Positions 18,133 through 27,681 are shown, counted from the first letter of the stretch. The stretch: DNA of 64,000 nt from Solwaraspora sp. WMMD406 (GCF_029626025.1 NZ_JARUBF010000001.1:6852001-6916000); one strand, 5' to 3'. Notes: generated by a model from the letters alone, not told the origin. Program-made: numbers and translations.

Positions 18133-20841
18133 ATGGGCACGGACCTGGAGCGCGCGGCCACACTGCACCGGTCCGCCGCCGCCACGGCCGCCGCACTCGG
18201 GCTCGAGTCGACCGGACGCCTCGCCCCCGCCGGTGCCGCCGCCGGCGGCGGCACCGCCATCGCCTCGAACCAGCACGAGATCGCCGAACAACTCCGCAGC
18301 CTCGCCGCCCGGCTGGCACCCGGCTGGTGGGGCGCGCCACTCGACGCGCAGACCCCCGCCATGCCGCTCGGCGACCTGGAACACATCGGCTACCTGCGGA
18401 TCGGCATCGCACAGCCACTCGACGACGCCCGGTTCCCGGTCGTCGTGCCGTTCCTCGGAGCAGGACATCTGGCGATCGACGGCGACGTACGGGACCGGCG
18501 GGTGGCCGGGCTACTGCGTGCCACACTGCTGAGGCTGCTGGCCGCCGTACCGCAGCGACGGCTGGTGGTGCGGACCGTAGACGGCATCGCGACGGCCCGC
18601 CAGGGTGTGCTCGCGCCGTTCCAGCGGCTGATCGACACCGGTGTGCTGCGCCCGGCGGCCACCGAACTCGTCGGGCTGCGCACCGCGCTGGCCGAAGCCG
18701 AACAGTGGATCCGGCCCGCCCGGCCGATGGTGAGCCGCCACCACCGGCAGGGACGCTTCCTGGTCCTGCTGATCGCCTCCCTGCCGGAGTCGACCGATGG
18801 CGGCGACCTCCACCGCATCGCCCGGCTGGCCCAGGTCGGCCCGGAACACGGCCTGCACCTAGTGGTCGCCGGCTGGCCGCCACCACCGTTGACTCCCGAG
18901 CAGTCCCGCGCCGAACTGCCGCGCGGCACCACCATTCGGCTGCGGAACCCGCACGTGCTGGTCGGCGACCCGCCCGGGGAGAGCTTCACCGATCAATCGG
19001 CGGTGGCGGCCGGCCAACCGGGCGGGCTGCACGCGCCGACGTACCTGGACGCCGGGCCACCGCAGCAGCTGATCGACCAGGTCGGGGCCGAACTGGCGGC
19101 GGCGGTCGACACCGGGGCCCGCCCGACCCTGGCCGACTCGCTTCCCGACCCGGCGACGCAGTTGTGGACCGAGTCCACCGCCGACGGACTGTCCGCCGGC
19201 GCCGGCTTCGACGGGCACCGGCAGGTGGTGCTCAGATTCAACGACCTCACCCCGCACTGGCTGGTCGCGGGGCGGGCCGGGGCGGGCGTCGACGAGTTCG
19301 TCACCACCGTGCTGTACGGGCTCGCCGTCCGGCACCGGCCGGCGGAGCTCGCCGTACACCTGGTGGACCTGTCGCCCGGGGAGTCCTTCGCCGGGCTGCT
19401 GCCCACCGACGCCGACCCGGCCTGGCTGCCGCACGTGGCCACGGCCGGGGTCGAGGCCGACCCGGAGTACGCGCTGTCCGTGCTCCGGCTGCTCGCCGCC
19501 GAGATCGACCGACGCGCCTGGCTGGCCGGCCGCAACGGCACGAACACGTTCGCCGAACTCGCAGCGGCCGTCGACATCGGCCGAATCCTCGGTGTGATCA
19601 AGGATCCGGCCCCGTTGTTCGATCCGGCCGCGAGCACCGCCGCCGAGGCGCTCGAACTGCTGCAGCGCATCGCCCGCAGCGGCCGGGGCTGCGGCATACA
19701 TCTCCTGCTCGCCGACTCGGGCGGCGACCCGGGTGGCCGCCCACCGCCGGACGGCGCCGCCGCCGGCTGGTGGTGGCGCGGCGAGTCCCTGGCGAGTCAG
19801 TTCCCGGTACGGGTGGCGCTGCCCGGTGGGGACTGGCTGCTGGAGCCGAACAACGACTCGGCGGTCGGCCTACCAGTGGGTCGGGCGGTCGTCAACACCG
19901 CTGGCGGGCTTGGCGGGCCCCGGGGTGCCGTCCGGGGTCACGAACGTACCGTGAGTTTCCCGGACCCGTACGCCGATCTGCCCGGGGCGACCCGGCTGCG
20001 TCAACTGATCTGGTCCCACCGGGACACGTCGGCCCGACCGCCGCAGGTCTTCGCCGGATACCGGCAGCCCGATCTGGTCTCGGAAGCCGGCTACCAGCAA
20101 GCGCTGACCGGGACCACCGAACCGGCCGGGACCACCGAACCGGCCAGCGTCGACGATCCGGCCGGCGCTATCGATCCACCGGTCTGTCTGCTCGGTGAGG
20201 CCGTCGAAGTGCCGCGACGGCCGGCGGAGTTCCGGTTCGAACGTGCCCCCGGACGGCACCTGGCCATCTTCGGCTCCCACGACCGGACGACCGACCTGCT
20301 GGCCACGGCAGTACTCAGCCTGGCGGCACACCATCCGCCCGGTTCCGCCCGCCTGCTGTTCGTCTCCTTCGGCGAGCACGATCAGGCGCAGCTGGCCGCA
20401 CTGGCCGCACTGGTCGGCGGCCGGCAGCCGACCGAGGTGGTGGATCTGGACATCTTGCGCGCGTTGGGGGACGCGACCGGGCCGGCGTACCTGGTCGTCG
20501 CAACGGCCGACGTGCTGGAACTCGGGGGACCCGCTTCGGCCCGGCTGCGTAACCTGCTGGATTCCGGGCCGGCCCGGGGCATCCATCTGCTCTCCTGCTG
20601 GCAGCAGGAAGCCGCGTTCGCCGCGTTCCTCGGCCCCAGTCCAGAGTTGATCGCCGGCATCGTGCTGCTCGACCTGACGGTGGAGCCGGCGGCCGGCCAG
20701 CCCGGGGCCGCCGATCGGCTGCCCCGGTGGCGTCCGCGTGATCAGCGCGGCCTGCTGTACGACGGTCAGACCGACCGACGCACAGTCTTCGTTCCGTTTC
20801 GTCCGATAGCGGCGGCCGGTCCTGAACGGGAGGTACGGTGA
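18133..20841 (+). CDS. FtsK/SpoIIIE-like protein with degenerate P-loops (probable pseudo-ATPase)
   Basis: 902 residues from ATG 18133 (a GTG three codons upstream is also possible). Three consecutive RecA-like regions can be followed. Around residue 100: PVVVPFLGAGHLAIDGD. Around 375: WLVAGRAGAGVDEFVTTVLY, aligned with the usual GxxGxGKS/T but with V386 and D387 in place of Lys and Ser/Thr. Around 710: LAIFGSHDRTTDLLATAVL, also without Lys. Downstream patterns such as ELAVHLVDLSPGESFAGLLP keep the FtsK/SpoIIIE shape. ATP hydrolysis at these sites is therefore doubtful. It overlaps the next gene by GTGA. It could be a structural partner of the neighbouring T4SS-like or an ESX machine, or act alone; function unknown. 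Confidence 0.75.
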   Translation: MGTDLERAATLHRSAAATAAALGLESTGRLAPAGAAAGGGTAIASNQHEIAEQLRSLAARLAPGWWGAPLDAQTPAMPLGDLEHIGYLRIGIAQPLDDARFPVVVPFLGAGHLAIDGDVRDRRVAGLLRATLLRLLAAVPQRRLVVRTVDGIATARQGVLAPFQRLIDTGVLRPAATELVGLRTALAEAEQWIRPARPMVSRHHRQGRFLVLLIASLPESTDGGDLHRIARLAQVGPEHGLHLVVAGWPPPPLTPEQSRAELPRGTTIRLRNPHVLVGDPPGESFTDQSAVAAGQPGGLHAPTYLDAGPPQQLIDQVGAELAAAVDTGARPTLADSLPDPATQLWTESTADGLSAGAGFDGHRQVVLRFNDLTPHWLVAGRAGAGVDEFVTTVLYGLAVRHRPAELAVHLVDLSPGESFAGLLPTDADPAWLPHVATAGVEADPEYALSVLRLLAAEIDRRAWLAGRNGTNTFAELAAAVDIGRILGVIKDPAPLFDPAASTAAEALELLQRIARSGRGCGIHLLLADSGGDPGGRPPPDGAAAGWWWRGESLASQFPVRVALPGGDWLLEPNNDSAVGLPVGRAVVNTAGGLGGPRGAVRGHERTVSFPDPYADLPGATRLRQLIWSHRDTSARPPQVFAGYRQPDLVSEAGYQQALTGTTEPAGTTEPASVDDPAGAIDPPVCLLGEAVEVPRRPAEFRFERAPGRHLAIFGSHDRTTDLLATAVLSLAAHHPPGSARLLFVSFGEHDQAQLAALAALVGGRQPTEVVDLDILRALGDATGPAYLVVATADVLELGGPASARLRNLLDSGPARGIHLLSCWQQEAAFAAFLGPSPELIAGIVLLDLTVEPAAGQPGAADRLPRWRPRDQRGLLYDGQTDRRTVFVPFRPIAAAGPEREVR

Positions 20842-21635
20842 TCCCCGCCGACGCGACCGATGCGACCAGCTCGACCGATGCGACCAGCTCGACCGACTGG
20901 GCAAAGTACGCGGCGGCGGCCCGCCGGCTCGCCCGGCTCCGACAGCCGCCATTCCGGGCCAACCCGCCGGGGCACCCCAGCAGCCCGCCGGGGCACCCCA
21001 GCAGCCCACCGGGGCCGGTGGACAGCCCGCCGACCGGGCACGCGGGCGGTCTGCCGGCCGACGTCACCGATGACCTGTCCGGCATCGGCGAGAGGCTCGC
21101 CGCCGGGCGGCAACGGCTGCTCGGGTTCGGCGTACCGGCGGTCGCGCTCGATCCGACGCCGTCGGAAGTCGCCGCGCGCCAGGCAGCGCTCCAGGCCGGC
21201 GGCGCCGCGGCCCGGCGATCCGCCATCGAGCGTGCCGTCGCCGAGGTCGACGCCGCGACCGCAGCGTTGGCCGGGTGGCCGGCCGGACCGCCGGCTGGGC
21301 CATCCGCCGGCTGGTCGGTCACGCCGTCGGCACCGAGCGGACATCCGGTGTGGCTGCGCAACCTGCTGGTCTACGGACCGTTCGCGGTGATCGTGCTGGT
21401 GATCCAGATTGCCTTGTTCGTCGCGGCCGGCGCCAGTGCCCCGCTCGGCTACGTGCTCGGCTGCGGTCTGATCATGCCGCTGGCCGCGTTCGTACTCGGC
21501 TGGCTGGCGGTGGGCTTCGTCTTCGCCGTACCCGGCCAGCGGGTCGACCGTACGCCCCTGGTCGGCGCGGCCGCGTGCGCCGCTCCGCTGCTGCTGACCT
21601 GCGTACTGTCCGTCATCGTCGGGCTGACCCGCTGA
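20838..21635 (+). CDS. C-terminally membrane-anchored hypothetical protein, partner of the FtsK-like protein
   Basis: 265 residues from GTG 20838, coupled to the preceding gene by a GTGA overlap and with GGAGGT upstream. The N-terminal 80 residues are disordered and contain short duplications (DATSST twice; PPGHPSS twice). A helical, Ala/Arg-rich stretch (about 85-150) could be a coiled coil. Three hydrophobic helices follow, such as FAVIVLVIQIALFVAAGA and CAAPLLLTCVLSVIVGL. No family recognised. The tight coupling suggests it tethers the FtsK-like protein to the membrane. Confidence 0.65.
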   Translation: MIPADATDATSSTDATSSTDWAKYAAAARRLARLRQPPFRANPPGHPSSPPGHPSSPPGPVDSPPTGHAGGLPADVTDDLSGIGERLAAGRQRLLGFGVPAVALDPTPSEVAARQAALQAGGAAARRSAIERAVAEVDAATAALAGWPAGPPAGPSAGWSVTPSAPSGHPVWLRNLLVYGPFAVIVLVIQIALFVAAGASAPLGYVLGCGLIMPLAAFVLGWLAVGFVFAVPGQRVDRTPLVGAAACAAPLLLTCVLSVIVGLTR

Positions 21636-21688
21636 CCCGCTCACACCCGGCGACCCTGGCGACCCGGCGACCGACCCAACGATCCGGT

Positions 21689-22369
21689 TCAGCCGTGGAT
21701 GATCAGGCTCATCGCCTCGGCCCGCGACTTGGCGTCCCGCTGAAACACGCCCCGTACGGCGGACGTGATCGTCTTGGCACCGGCCTTCTGGATGCCGCGC
21801 ATGGCCATGCACATGTGCTCGCACTCCAGCACGGTGACCACGCCCCGGGGTTCCAACCGGTCCATCAACATGTCGGCGATCTGCGCGGTGAGCCGTTCCT
21901 GCACCTGGAGGCGACGGGCATAGACCTCGACGAGCCGGGCGAGCTTCGACAGCCCGGTGATCCGGCCGTTGGCGCCGGGGATGTAGCCGATGTGCGCCAC
22001 ACCCCGGAACGGGAGCATGTGGTGTTCGCAGAGCGACATCATCTGGATGTCGCGCACCAGCACCAGCTCGTCGTGGTCGGCCTCGAAGGTGGTGGTCAGC
22101 ACCTGCGCGGGGTCGGCGCGCAGGCCGGCGAGCATTTCGGCGTAGGCCCGCGCGACCCGGGCGGGGGTCTTGAGCAGACCGTCCCGGTCCGGATCCTCCC
22201 CCACCGCGATGAGGATCTCCCGCACCGCCCGTTCGATCCTGGGCAGGTCGACAGCACCTTCGACAGGGCTGCCGTTGAGTCTGCCGTTGATCAGGCGGGC
22301 GGCGAGGTAGTCCAGCGCGTCGTCGTCCGGTTCGGTCGACGACGCGCTGGCCGGGGACTGGCCGTTCAG
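21689..22369 (-). CDS. folE: GTP cyclohydrolase I with apparent CTG start
   Basis: Catalyses GTP to 7,8-dihydroneopterin triphosphate, the first folate step. The conserved core is clear: [56 protein letters not shown] with the zinc Cys/His set, [19 protein letters not shown], and VLECEHMCM. The open frame upstream of the conserved helix contains no ATG, GTG or TTG. The CTG at 22367-22369 follows a GGAGGG by 6 nt and overlaps the ftsH stop as CTGA, exactly like the other coupled junctions here, giving 226 residues. Starting at the GTG at 22225 would delete the conserved first helix. Confidence 0.93.
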   Translation of the reverse strand: MNGQSPASASSTEPDDDALDYLAARLINGRLNGSPVEGAVDLPRIERAVREILIAVGEDPDRDGLLKTPARVARAYAEMLAGLRADPAQVLTTTFEADHDELVLVRDIQMMSLCEHHMLPFRGVAHIGYIPGANGRITGLSKLARLVEVYARRLQVQERLTAQIADMLMDRLEPRGVVTVLECEHMCMAMRGIQKAGAKTITSAVRGVFQRDAKSRAEAMSLIIHG

Positions 22370-24381
22370 GACGTGCCCTCCGAGTTGGCGGACAAACCGC
22401 CGCCGATCGGGGCCTGGGCACCGTCGGTGGCCATCTGGACGTTGAGGCTCTGCTTCTCGGCCGGCGTGAGCACCGGTGGCTCGGTCGACGGCTGACGCTT
22501 GCCGAAGCCGTTGAACGGTGCCATCGGCGGCCGCTTGACCACCCGCTCGCAGATCCGCGCCATGTCGGCCGTGGAGAGTGTCTCCTTCTCCATCAGCTCC
22601 AGCACCATGTTGTCGAGCACGTCGCGGTATTCGACCAGGATCTCCCAGGCCTCGTCGTGCGCCAACTCGATCAGTGCCCGTACCTCGGCGTCGATCTCGG
22701 CGGCGACGGTGTCCGAGTAGTCCCGCTCGTGGCCCATGGTCCGGCCGAGGAACGGCTCGTCACCGCTGGTGCCGTACTTGACCGCACCGAGTTTGGCGCT
22801 CATGCCGTACTGGGTGACCATCGCCCGGGCCAGCGCGCTGGCCTTTTCGATGTCGTTGCCGGCGCCGGTGGTGGGCTCGTGGAAGACCAGCTCCTCCGCC
22901 GCCCGGCCGCCGAGGGCGTAGGCCAGGGTGTCGATCATCTCGGCCCGGGTCTGGGTGTACTTGTCCTCGGTCGGCAGCACCAGGGTGTGGCCGAGCGACC
23001 GGCCCCGGGACAGGATGGTCACCTTGTGCACCGGCGCGGCGTGTGGCAGCGCCCAGGCCACCAGGGCATGCCCGCCCTCGTGGTAGGCGGTGATCTTCTT
23101 TTCCTTGTCGCCCATCACCCGGGTCCGCCGTTGCGGGCCGGCGACCACCCGGTCGATCGACTCCTCCAGGGCTTCGTTGGTGATCGCGCGGGCGTCCTGC
23201 CGGGCAGTCAGCAGCGCCGACTCGTTGATCACGTTGGCCAGGTCGGCACCGCTGAATCCGGGAGTACGCCGGGCCACCGCGTCGAGGTCGACGTCGGGAG
23301 CGAACGGCTTGCCCCGGGCATGCACCCGCAGGATCGCCTTGCGGCCCTCCATGTCGGGGGCGTCGACCGGGATCTGCCGGTCGAACCGACCGGGACGCAG
23401 CAGCGCCGGGTCGAGGATGTCGGGCCGGTTGGTGGCCGCGATCAGGATCACGCCACCCTTGGTGTCGAACCCGTCCATCTCGACCAGCAGCTGGTTGAGG
23501 GTCTGCTCGCGCTCGTCGTGACCGCCACCCATGCCGGCGCCACGGTGCCGGCCGACCGCGTCGATCTCGTCAACGAAGACGATCGCCGGAGCGTTCGCCT
23601 TGGCCTGCTCGAACAGGTCCCGGACCCGGCTGGCGCCGACACCGACGAACATCTCGACGAAGTCGGAACCGGAGATCGAGTAGAACGGCACCCCGGCCTC
23701 CCCGGCGACCGCGCGGGCCAGCAGCGTCTTACCCGTACCGGGCGGGCCGAACAGCAGCACACCCTTGGGGATCTTGGCACCGAGCGCCTGGTACTTCGCC
23801 GGGTTCTGCAGGAAGTCCTTGATCTCCTGCAACTCCTCGACGGCCTCCTCGGACCCGGCCACGTCGGCGAAGGTGGTCTTCGGCGTGTCCTTGGTGATCA
23901 CCTTGGCCTTGGACTTGCCGAAGTTGAGCACCCGGGAGCCGCCGCCCTGCATCTGCGACATGAACAGCAGCAGCAGGATCACCAGGATCGCGATCGGCAG
24001 CAGGTTGACCAGCAGCGTGAGGAAGATGCTGTCCGAGGAGACCTCGGCCTCCACCGGGCCGTCGATTCGGCCGGCGGCCTCGGCGGCCTGCACGTCGGCC
24101 CAGATCTCGGCGCCCACCTCGTAGGGGAACTGTGCCTCGATCCGGTCGGTCTCGGTGTCACCGAACTGTTCCGGCTCCGCGAGATCGAGACGGAGCGTCT
24201 GCTCCCGGTCCTGGAATATCGCCTTGGCGATGCCGTCCTGCTCCAGCCGGGCCAGCGCCACCGAGGTGTCCACCTTGTGGTAGCTGGGGCCGTTGGTGAA
24301 GAAGGAGCTGAGCGCAATCGCACCGATGATCACCAGGATGATCCAGACCACCGGCCGGCGGAAGAAACGCGTACGTTCCAT
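22366..24381 (-). CDS. ftsH: ATP-dependent zinc metalloprotease FtsH
   Basis: 671 residues from ATG 24381. Two N-terminal helices ([14 protein letters not shown] near residue 15 and [20 protein letters not shown] near 130) flank an extracytoplasmic domain. The AAA module has Walker A GPPGTGKT (about residue 210), Walker [12 protein letters not shown] and the SRH with RPGRFD. The protease has HEGGH (about residue 430), a variant of HEAGH that keeps the HExxH zinc ligands. It degrades membrane and short-lived proteins. It precedes folE with a 4-nt overlap. Confidence 0.97.
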   Translation of the reverse strand: MERTRFFRRPVVWIILVIIGAIALSSFFTNGPSYHKVDTSVALARLEQDGIAKAIFQDREQTLRLDLAEPEQFGDTETDRIEAQFPYEVGAEIWADVQAAEAAGRIDGPVEAEVSSDSIFLTLLVNLLPIAILVILLLLFMSQMQGGGSRVLNFGKSKAKVITKDTPKTTFADVAGSEEAVEELQEIKDFLQNPAKYQALGAKIPKGVLLFGPPGTGKTLLARAVAGEAGVPFYSISGSDFVEMFVGVGASRVRDLFEQAKANAPAIVFVDEIDAVGRHRGAGMGGGHDEREQTLNQLLVEMDGFDTKGGVILIAATNRPDILDPALLRPGRFDRQIPVDAPDMEGRKAILRVHARGKPFAPDVDLDAVARRTPGFSGADLANVINESALLTARQDARAITNEALEESIDRVVAGPQRRTRVMGDKEKKITAYHEGGHALVAWALPHAAPVHKVTILSRGRSLGHTLVLPTEDKYTQTRAEMIDTLAYALGGRAAEELVFHEPTTGAGNDIEKASALARAMVTQYGMSAKLGAVKYGTSGDEPFLGRTMGHERDYSDTVAAEIDAEVRALIELAHDEAWEILVEYRDVLDNMVLELMEKETLSTADMARICERVVKRPPMAPFNGFGKRQPSTEPPVLTPAEKQSLNVQMATDGAQAPIGGGLSANSEGTS

Positions 24382-24741
24382 ACGTATGTCGAGCGCCGCA
24401 GCGCCCGGACCCTCCTGATCGACGTTCTGACCGTCTAGGTTTCTGACCGTCTTGGTTAGCGACCCCGAGGCGCCAACCTCGCGCCACGGTCATTCGAAGG
24501 TACACCGTGGGGGCGTGGTGCGCGCCCGCGAGCCGGTCGGTCCGGTCGGGACGGGTCCCTCGCCGATGCGGTCACTGCTCTCCGCACCACCCGATACCGT
24601 AGCGCTGTTTCCTGAGAGTGGACTGTACGTCCCGGCGAGTTCAGCTACACGCACCGCCCCGAAGGGACCGGTCGGCGTACCCGACACCACGGACCGGCGT
24701 ACCGGACCGGAGTCAGGGGTCCGGTCGGGAGCAGCTCAGGC
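24382..24741. other. 360-nt ftsH-hpt intergenic region
   Basis: No supported gene. The ftsH-proximal part should contain its promoter; a 12-bp direct repeat TTCTGACCGTCT occurs at 24425 and 24441 and could be regulator half-sites. No Shine-Dalgarno is obvious directly before the ftsH ATG (the nearest GGAGGG is over 30 nt away). The hpt-proximal part is rich in ACCGG/CCGGT motifs that could fold into a terminator for hpt, but no long perfect stem was found. Confidence 0.4.
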
Positions 24742-25317
24742 TCAGGCTCGGGCGTACACCTCGGGCTTGAGGACGCCGACGTAGGGCAGTTCCCGGTAGC
24801 GTTCGGCGAAGTCCAGCCCGTAGCCGACCACGAACTCGGTCGGGATGTCGAAGCCGACGTACCGGACCGGCACCCGGACCTTGACCGCGTCGGGCTTGCG
24901 GAACAGGGCGACCACCTCGACGCTCGCGGCGGACCGCGATTCCAGGTATTTGAGCAGCCAGGACAGCGTCAGACCGGAGTCGATGATGTCTTCGACCACG
25001 ACGACGTGCCGGCCGGCGACGTCGCGTTCGAGGTCCTTGAGGATCCGCACCACACCGGAGGACGTGGTGCCCTGCCCGTACGACGAGACGGCCATGAATT
25101 CCAACTCGACGGGCGGACCGTGCCGGCCGAGCGCACGGGCGAAGTCGGCCATGAACATGACCGCGCCTTTGAGCACGCAGACCAGCAGCAGCCCGCCGCC
25201 AGCGGAGGCGTAATCGGTGGATACCTGCTTGGCGAGTTCCGCAGTCTTCTCGCGGATCTGTTCCTCGGTGATGATCACGTGGTCGATGTCGGCGTCGTAC
25301 CAGGAGCCGTCAGCCAT
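24742..25317 (-). CDS. hpt: Hypoxanthine phosphoribosyltransferase
   Basis: 191 residues from ATG 25317. The PRPP-binding motif VVVVEDIIDSGLTL is around residues 108-121, preceded by LVCVLKGAVMFMADF (loop I) and the flexible loop SSYGQGT. The C-terminal FDIPTEFVVGYGLDFAERYR is typical. It salvages hypoxanthine and guanine in the cytoplasm. Position between tilS and ftsH is the usual actinobacterial order, although here two extra genes separate it from tilS. Confidence 0.96.
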   Translation of the reverse strand: MADGSWYDADIDHVIITEEQIREKTAELAKQVSTDYASAGGGLLLVCVLKGAVMFMADFARALGRHGPPVELEFMAVSSYGQGTTSSGVVRILKDLERDVAGRHVVVVEDIIDSGLTLSWLLKYLESRSAASVEVVALFRKPDAVKVRVPVRYVGFDIPTEFVVGYGLDFAERYRELPYVGVLKPEVYARA

Positions 25318-25350
25318 GCCCTAAGCCTGCCGTATCCGGCTGGCCGGCCG

Positions 25351-25479
25351 TCACCGGGGCTGGCGGCTACCGTCGCGGCTGGGTCGCCAGTCGGCGGAGT
25401 CCCGGCTGTCGCGGGTCAGACCGGCGGCGGAGGCCACGCCGAGCAGTACGAAGAACAGGACAACAACGAACAATTCCAT
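25351..25479 (-). CDS. 42-residue single-helix membrane peptide
   Basis: From ATG 25479, with AGGTGA about 8 nt upstream. The product starts with a strong helix (MELFVVVLFFVLLGVASAAG) and ends in a charged, Arg/Asp/Ser-rich tail (SRDSADWRPSRDGSRQPR). The open frame extends further upstream but into non-conserved-looking sequence. It sits just upstream of hpt on the same strand. No function can be assigned; the clean anchor-plus-tail layout argues that it is real. Confidence 0.5.
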   Translation of the reverse strand: MELFVVVLFFVLLGVASAAGLTRDSRDSADWRPSRDGSRQPR

Positions 25480-25627
25480 GGCGGCTGTCACCTTTTCGCT
25501 GGTGGTTGCGGGTTCTGCCGCCGGTGCGCACCGGACGTCACAGTCAGTGTGCGTCCGTGCTCCCGCGCCCGACAGTGGCAGAAAAGCCACTGACCCTCGA
25601 ATTTCTGCCACGCTTCGACTAGCCTGG

Positions 25628-25679
25628 TCGACATGATTCGTACCGTCGCGGTGTCGACATGATCCGTACCGTCGCGGTG
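25628..25679 (+). repeat. Tandem 26-bp duplication over the glxA-type gene start
   Basis: The unit TCGACATGATTCGTACCGTC plus GCGGTG occurs at 25628-25653 and again at 25654-25679 with a single T/C difference. Each copy carries an ATG and the same first codons. Because 26 is not a multiple of three, the first copy encodes a nine-residue peptide whose stop overlaps the second ATG. Confidence 0.9.
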
Positions 25680-26621
25680 ATCGCCCTCGACGGCGTCGCC
25701 GCCTTCGAGCTCGGCGTGGTCTGCGAGGTCTTCGGTCTCGACCGCACCGCCGACGGTTTCCCCGCCTACCGGTTCGACGTCTGCACCGCCGACGGCCAGC
25801 CGGTACGCAGCACCTCGGGATTCGGCATCACCCCGACCGCTGACCTCGACCCGGTGGCCGACGCGGACCTGGTCGCGGTGCCGGCGGCGACCACCCGGCC
25901 CGTCGTACCGCCGGCCGTGCTGGACGCGTTGCGCGCCGCCGACCGGCGCGGCGCCCGGATCCTCAGCGTCTGTTCGGGTGCCTTCGTGCTCGGCGCCGCC
26001 GGCCTGCTCGACGGCCGGGATTGCACCACCCACTGGAAGTACGCCGACGAGCTGGCCCGCCGCCACCCACTCGCCCGGGTCCAGTGCAACTCGCTCTACG
26101 TCGAGGACGGCAACCTGCTCACCAGCGCCGGCACCGCCGCCGGGATCGACGCCTGCCTGCACCTGATCCGCCAGGACCAGGGCTCCGCGCTTGCCACCAA
26201 GTTGGCCCGCCGCATGGTGGTGCCACCACACCGGGACGGCGGCCAGGCCCAGTACATCGAGACACCGATCCCGAGCGGCCCGCAGGCCAGTTCACTCGAA
26301 CCGGTGCTGAGCTGGCTGACCGCCAACCTCGACTGCCAGGTCAACGTCGACGAGCTGGCCGCCCGTGCGCACATGGCGCCACGCACCTTCGCCCGACGGT
26401 TCCGGGCGGAGACCGGCACCACCCCGCACGACTGGCTGACCGGACAGCGGGTGCTGCTCGCTCGACGGCTGCTGGAGGAGTCCGCTCTGGGCGTCGAAGC
26501 GGTCGCCAGCCGATGCGGATTCGGCGACGCGGCGACCATGCGACATCACTTCAGCCGGCGGGTCGGCGCGACCCCGCAGGCCTACCGGACCACCTTCCGC
26601 GATCGACTCGCGACCGGCTGA
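25659..26621 (+). CDS. GlxA-family transcriptional regulator (DJ-1/PfpI domain + AraC HTH)
   Basis: 320 residues from ATG 25659. Residues 1-170 form a DJ-1/PfpI-type domain with the nucleophile-elbow-like ILSVCSGAFVLGAAGLLDGR and the family mark TTHWKYADEL. Residues about 215-315 are two AraC helix-turn-helix units (MAPRTFARRFRAETGTTPHD and FGDAATMRHHFSRRVGATPQ). Such regulators control small-molecule catabolism genes; its ligand is unknown. It is transcribed alone, inserted between the hpt side and tilS, and its 3' end overlaps tilS by 40 bp tail to tail. Confidence 0.9.
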   Translation: MIRTVAVIALDGVAAFELGVVCEVFGLDRTADGFPAYRFDVCTADGQPVRSTSGFGITPTADLDPVADADLVAVPAATTRPVVPPAVLDALRAADRRGARILSVCSGAFVLGAAGLLDGRDCTTHWKYADELARRHPLARVQCNSLYVEDGNLLTSAGTAAGIDACLHLIRQDQGSALATKLARRMVVPPHRDGGQAQYIETPIPSGPQASSLEPVLSWLTANLDCQVNVDELAARAHMAPRTFARRFRAETGTTPHDWLTGQRVLLARRLLEESALGVEAVASRCGFGDAATMRHHFSRRVGATPQAYRTTFRDRLATG

Positions 26622-27673
26622 CCGGCGGTATCGCCGACCGCCACCGACCGATCAACCGCTTCGCCGATCGCCACCGGCTCGCCGGTCGCCCTGGTCGCCA
26701 CCAGCACGCCGTCGCGGCGGACCACCTCGATCGCCCCCGGCAGATACACCGCCTTCTGCCCCCGCCACCGGGTCACCAGCGCGTCGAGGGCGTCGATATG
26801 GCGGGCGGCCAACGCCGACCCGGGCGCGCCAAGCTCGCGAGCCCAGCGGTGCAACATGCGGGTACGGACCGCGCTCGGGTGCGCGGCGAGCACCGAAACG
26901 GCGATCCCGGACCCGGCGCCGTCGGACCTGGCCTGGTCCAGCGCGGCCGCCGCGAACCCGTCCAACGCCGCGTTGTCGGCCGCCAGCAACGCGGCGGTAC
27001 GCGCGAGATTGTCGACCACCCCGGCACCCAGCGCGCCGACCAGAGTCGGCAGCACGTCGGCCCGGACCCTCGCCCGGGCGTACGTCGGGTCGACGTTGTG
27101 CGGATCGGCCCACACGGTGAGCCCCAACTCGGCGCAGACGGCGTTGGTCTGTGCCCGGCTCACCGCCAGCAACGGCCGGACCATCCGGACACCGTCGTGT
27201 TCGCGTACCGCCGGCATGCCGGACAGGCCAGCGGGCCCGGCGCCACGGGCCAGCGCCAGCAGCACCGTCTCGGCCTGATCGTCGCGGGTGTGGCCGAGCA
27301 GCACCGCGTCGGCCCCGTGCCGGTGGGCCGCCTGCGCCAACGCGGCGTAACGGGCCGTCCGCGCCGCCGCCTCGGGACCACCCTCGCCGGTCACCCGCAC
27401 CGCGACAGCCTCGACCGGATCGAAACCGGCCTGTTCCGCCCAGTCGGCGACCCGCCGCGCCTGGTCCGCCGAACCGGGCTGCAGGTCGTGGTCGACTGTC
27501 ACCAGGCCGGCACGCACCCCGCTGCGCGGCGCGACGAAGGCGACCGTCGCCGCCAACGCCAGCGAGTCCGGGCCGCCCGAGCAGGCCACCAGCACCGTAC
27601 GGCCGGAGTAGTCGCGCAGCGTCCGGCGGACCGCGACACGCAGCGCCGCCACCGCAGGGGCGAGTCTGGCCAC
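26582..27673 (-). CDS. tilS: tRNA(Ile)-lysidine synthetase
   Basis: 363 residues from GTG 27673. The PP-loop VACSGGPDSLALAATVAF is near residues 29-46, followed by VTVDHDLQPGS and LLGHTRDDQAETVLLALARG, the conserved ATP/tRNA-binding elements. PLLAVSRAQTNAVCAELGL and DPTYARARVR follow in order. It modifies C34 of tRNA-Ile(CAU) to lysidine and is essential. The C-terminus overlaps the convergent regulator gene. It starts 8 nt after the metalloprotease gene, suggesting one operon. Confidence 0.94.
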   Translation of the reverse strand: MARLAPAVAALRVAVRRTLRDYSGRTVLVACSGGPDSLALAATVAFVAPRSGVRAGLVTVDHDLQPGSADQARRVADWAEQAGFDPVEAVAVRVTGEGGPEAAARTARYAALAQAAHRHGADAVLLGHTRDDQAETVLLALARGAGPAGLSGMPAVREHDGVRMVRPLLAVSRAQTNAVCAELGLTVWADPHNVDPTYARARVRADVLPTLVGALGAGVVDNLARTAALLAADNAALDGFAAAALDQARSDGAGSGIAVSVLAAHPSAVRTRMLHRWARELGAPGSALAARHIDALDALVTRWRGQKAVYLPGAIEVVRRDGVLVATRATGEPVAIGEAVDRSVAVGDTAGQPVASRSRKVVR

Positions 27674-27681
27674 CGGTCGGG

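Noticed and set aside
18124-20841. Pseudogene status for the FtsK-like gene
   Set aside because: The frame is intact for 900 codons with native codon use and is coupled to the next gene; loss of P-loop residues looks like specialisation rather than decay.
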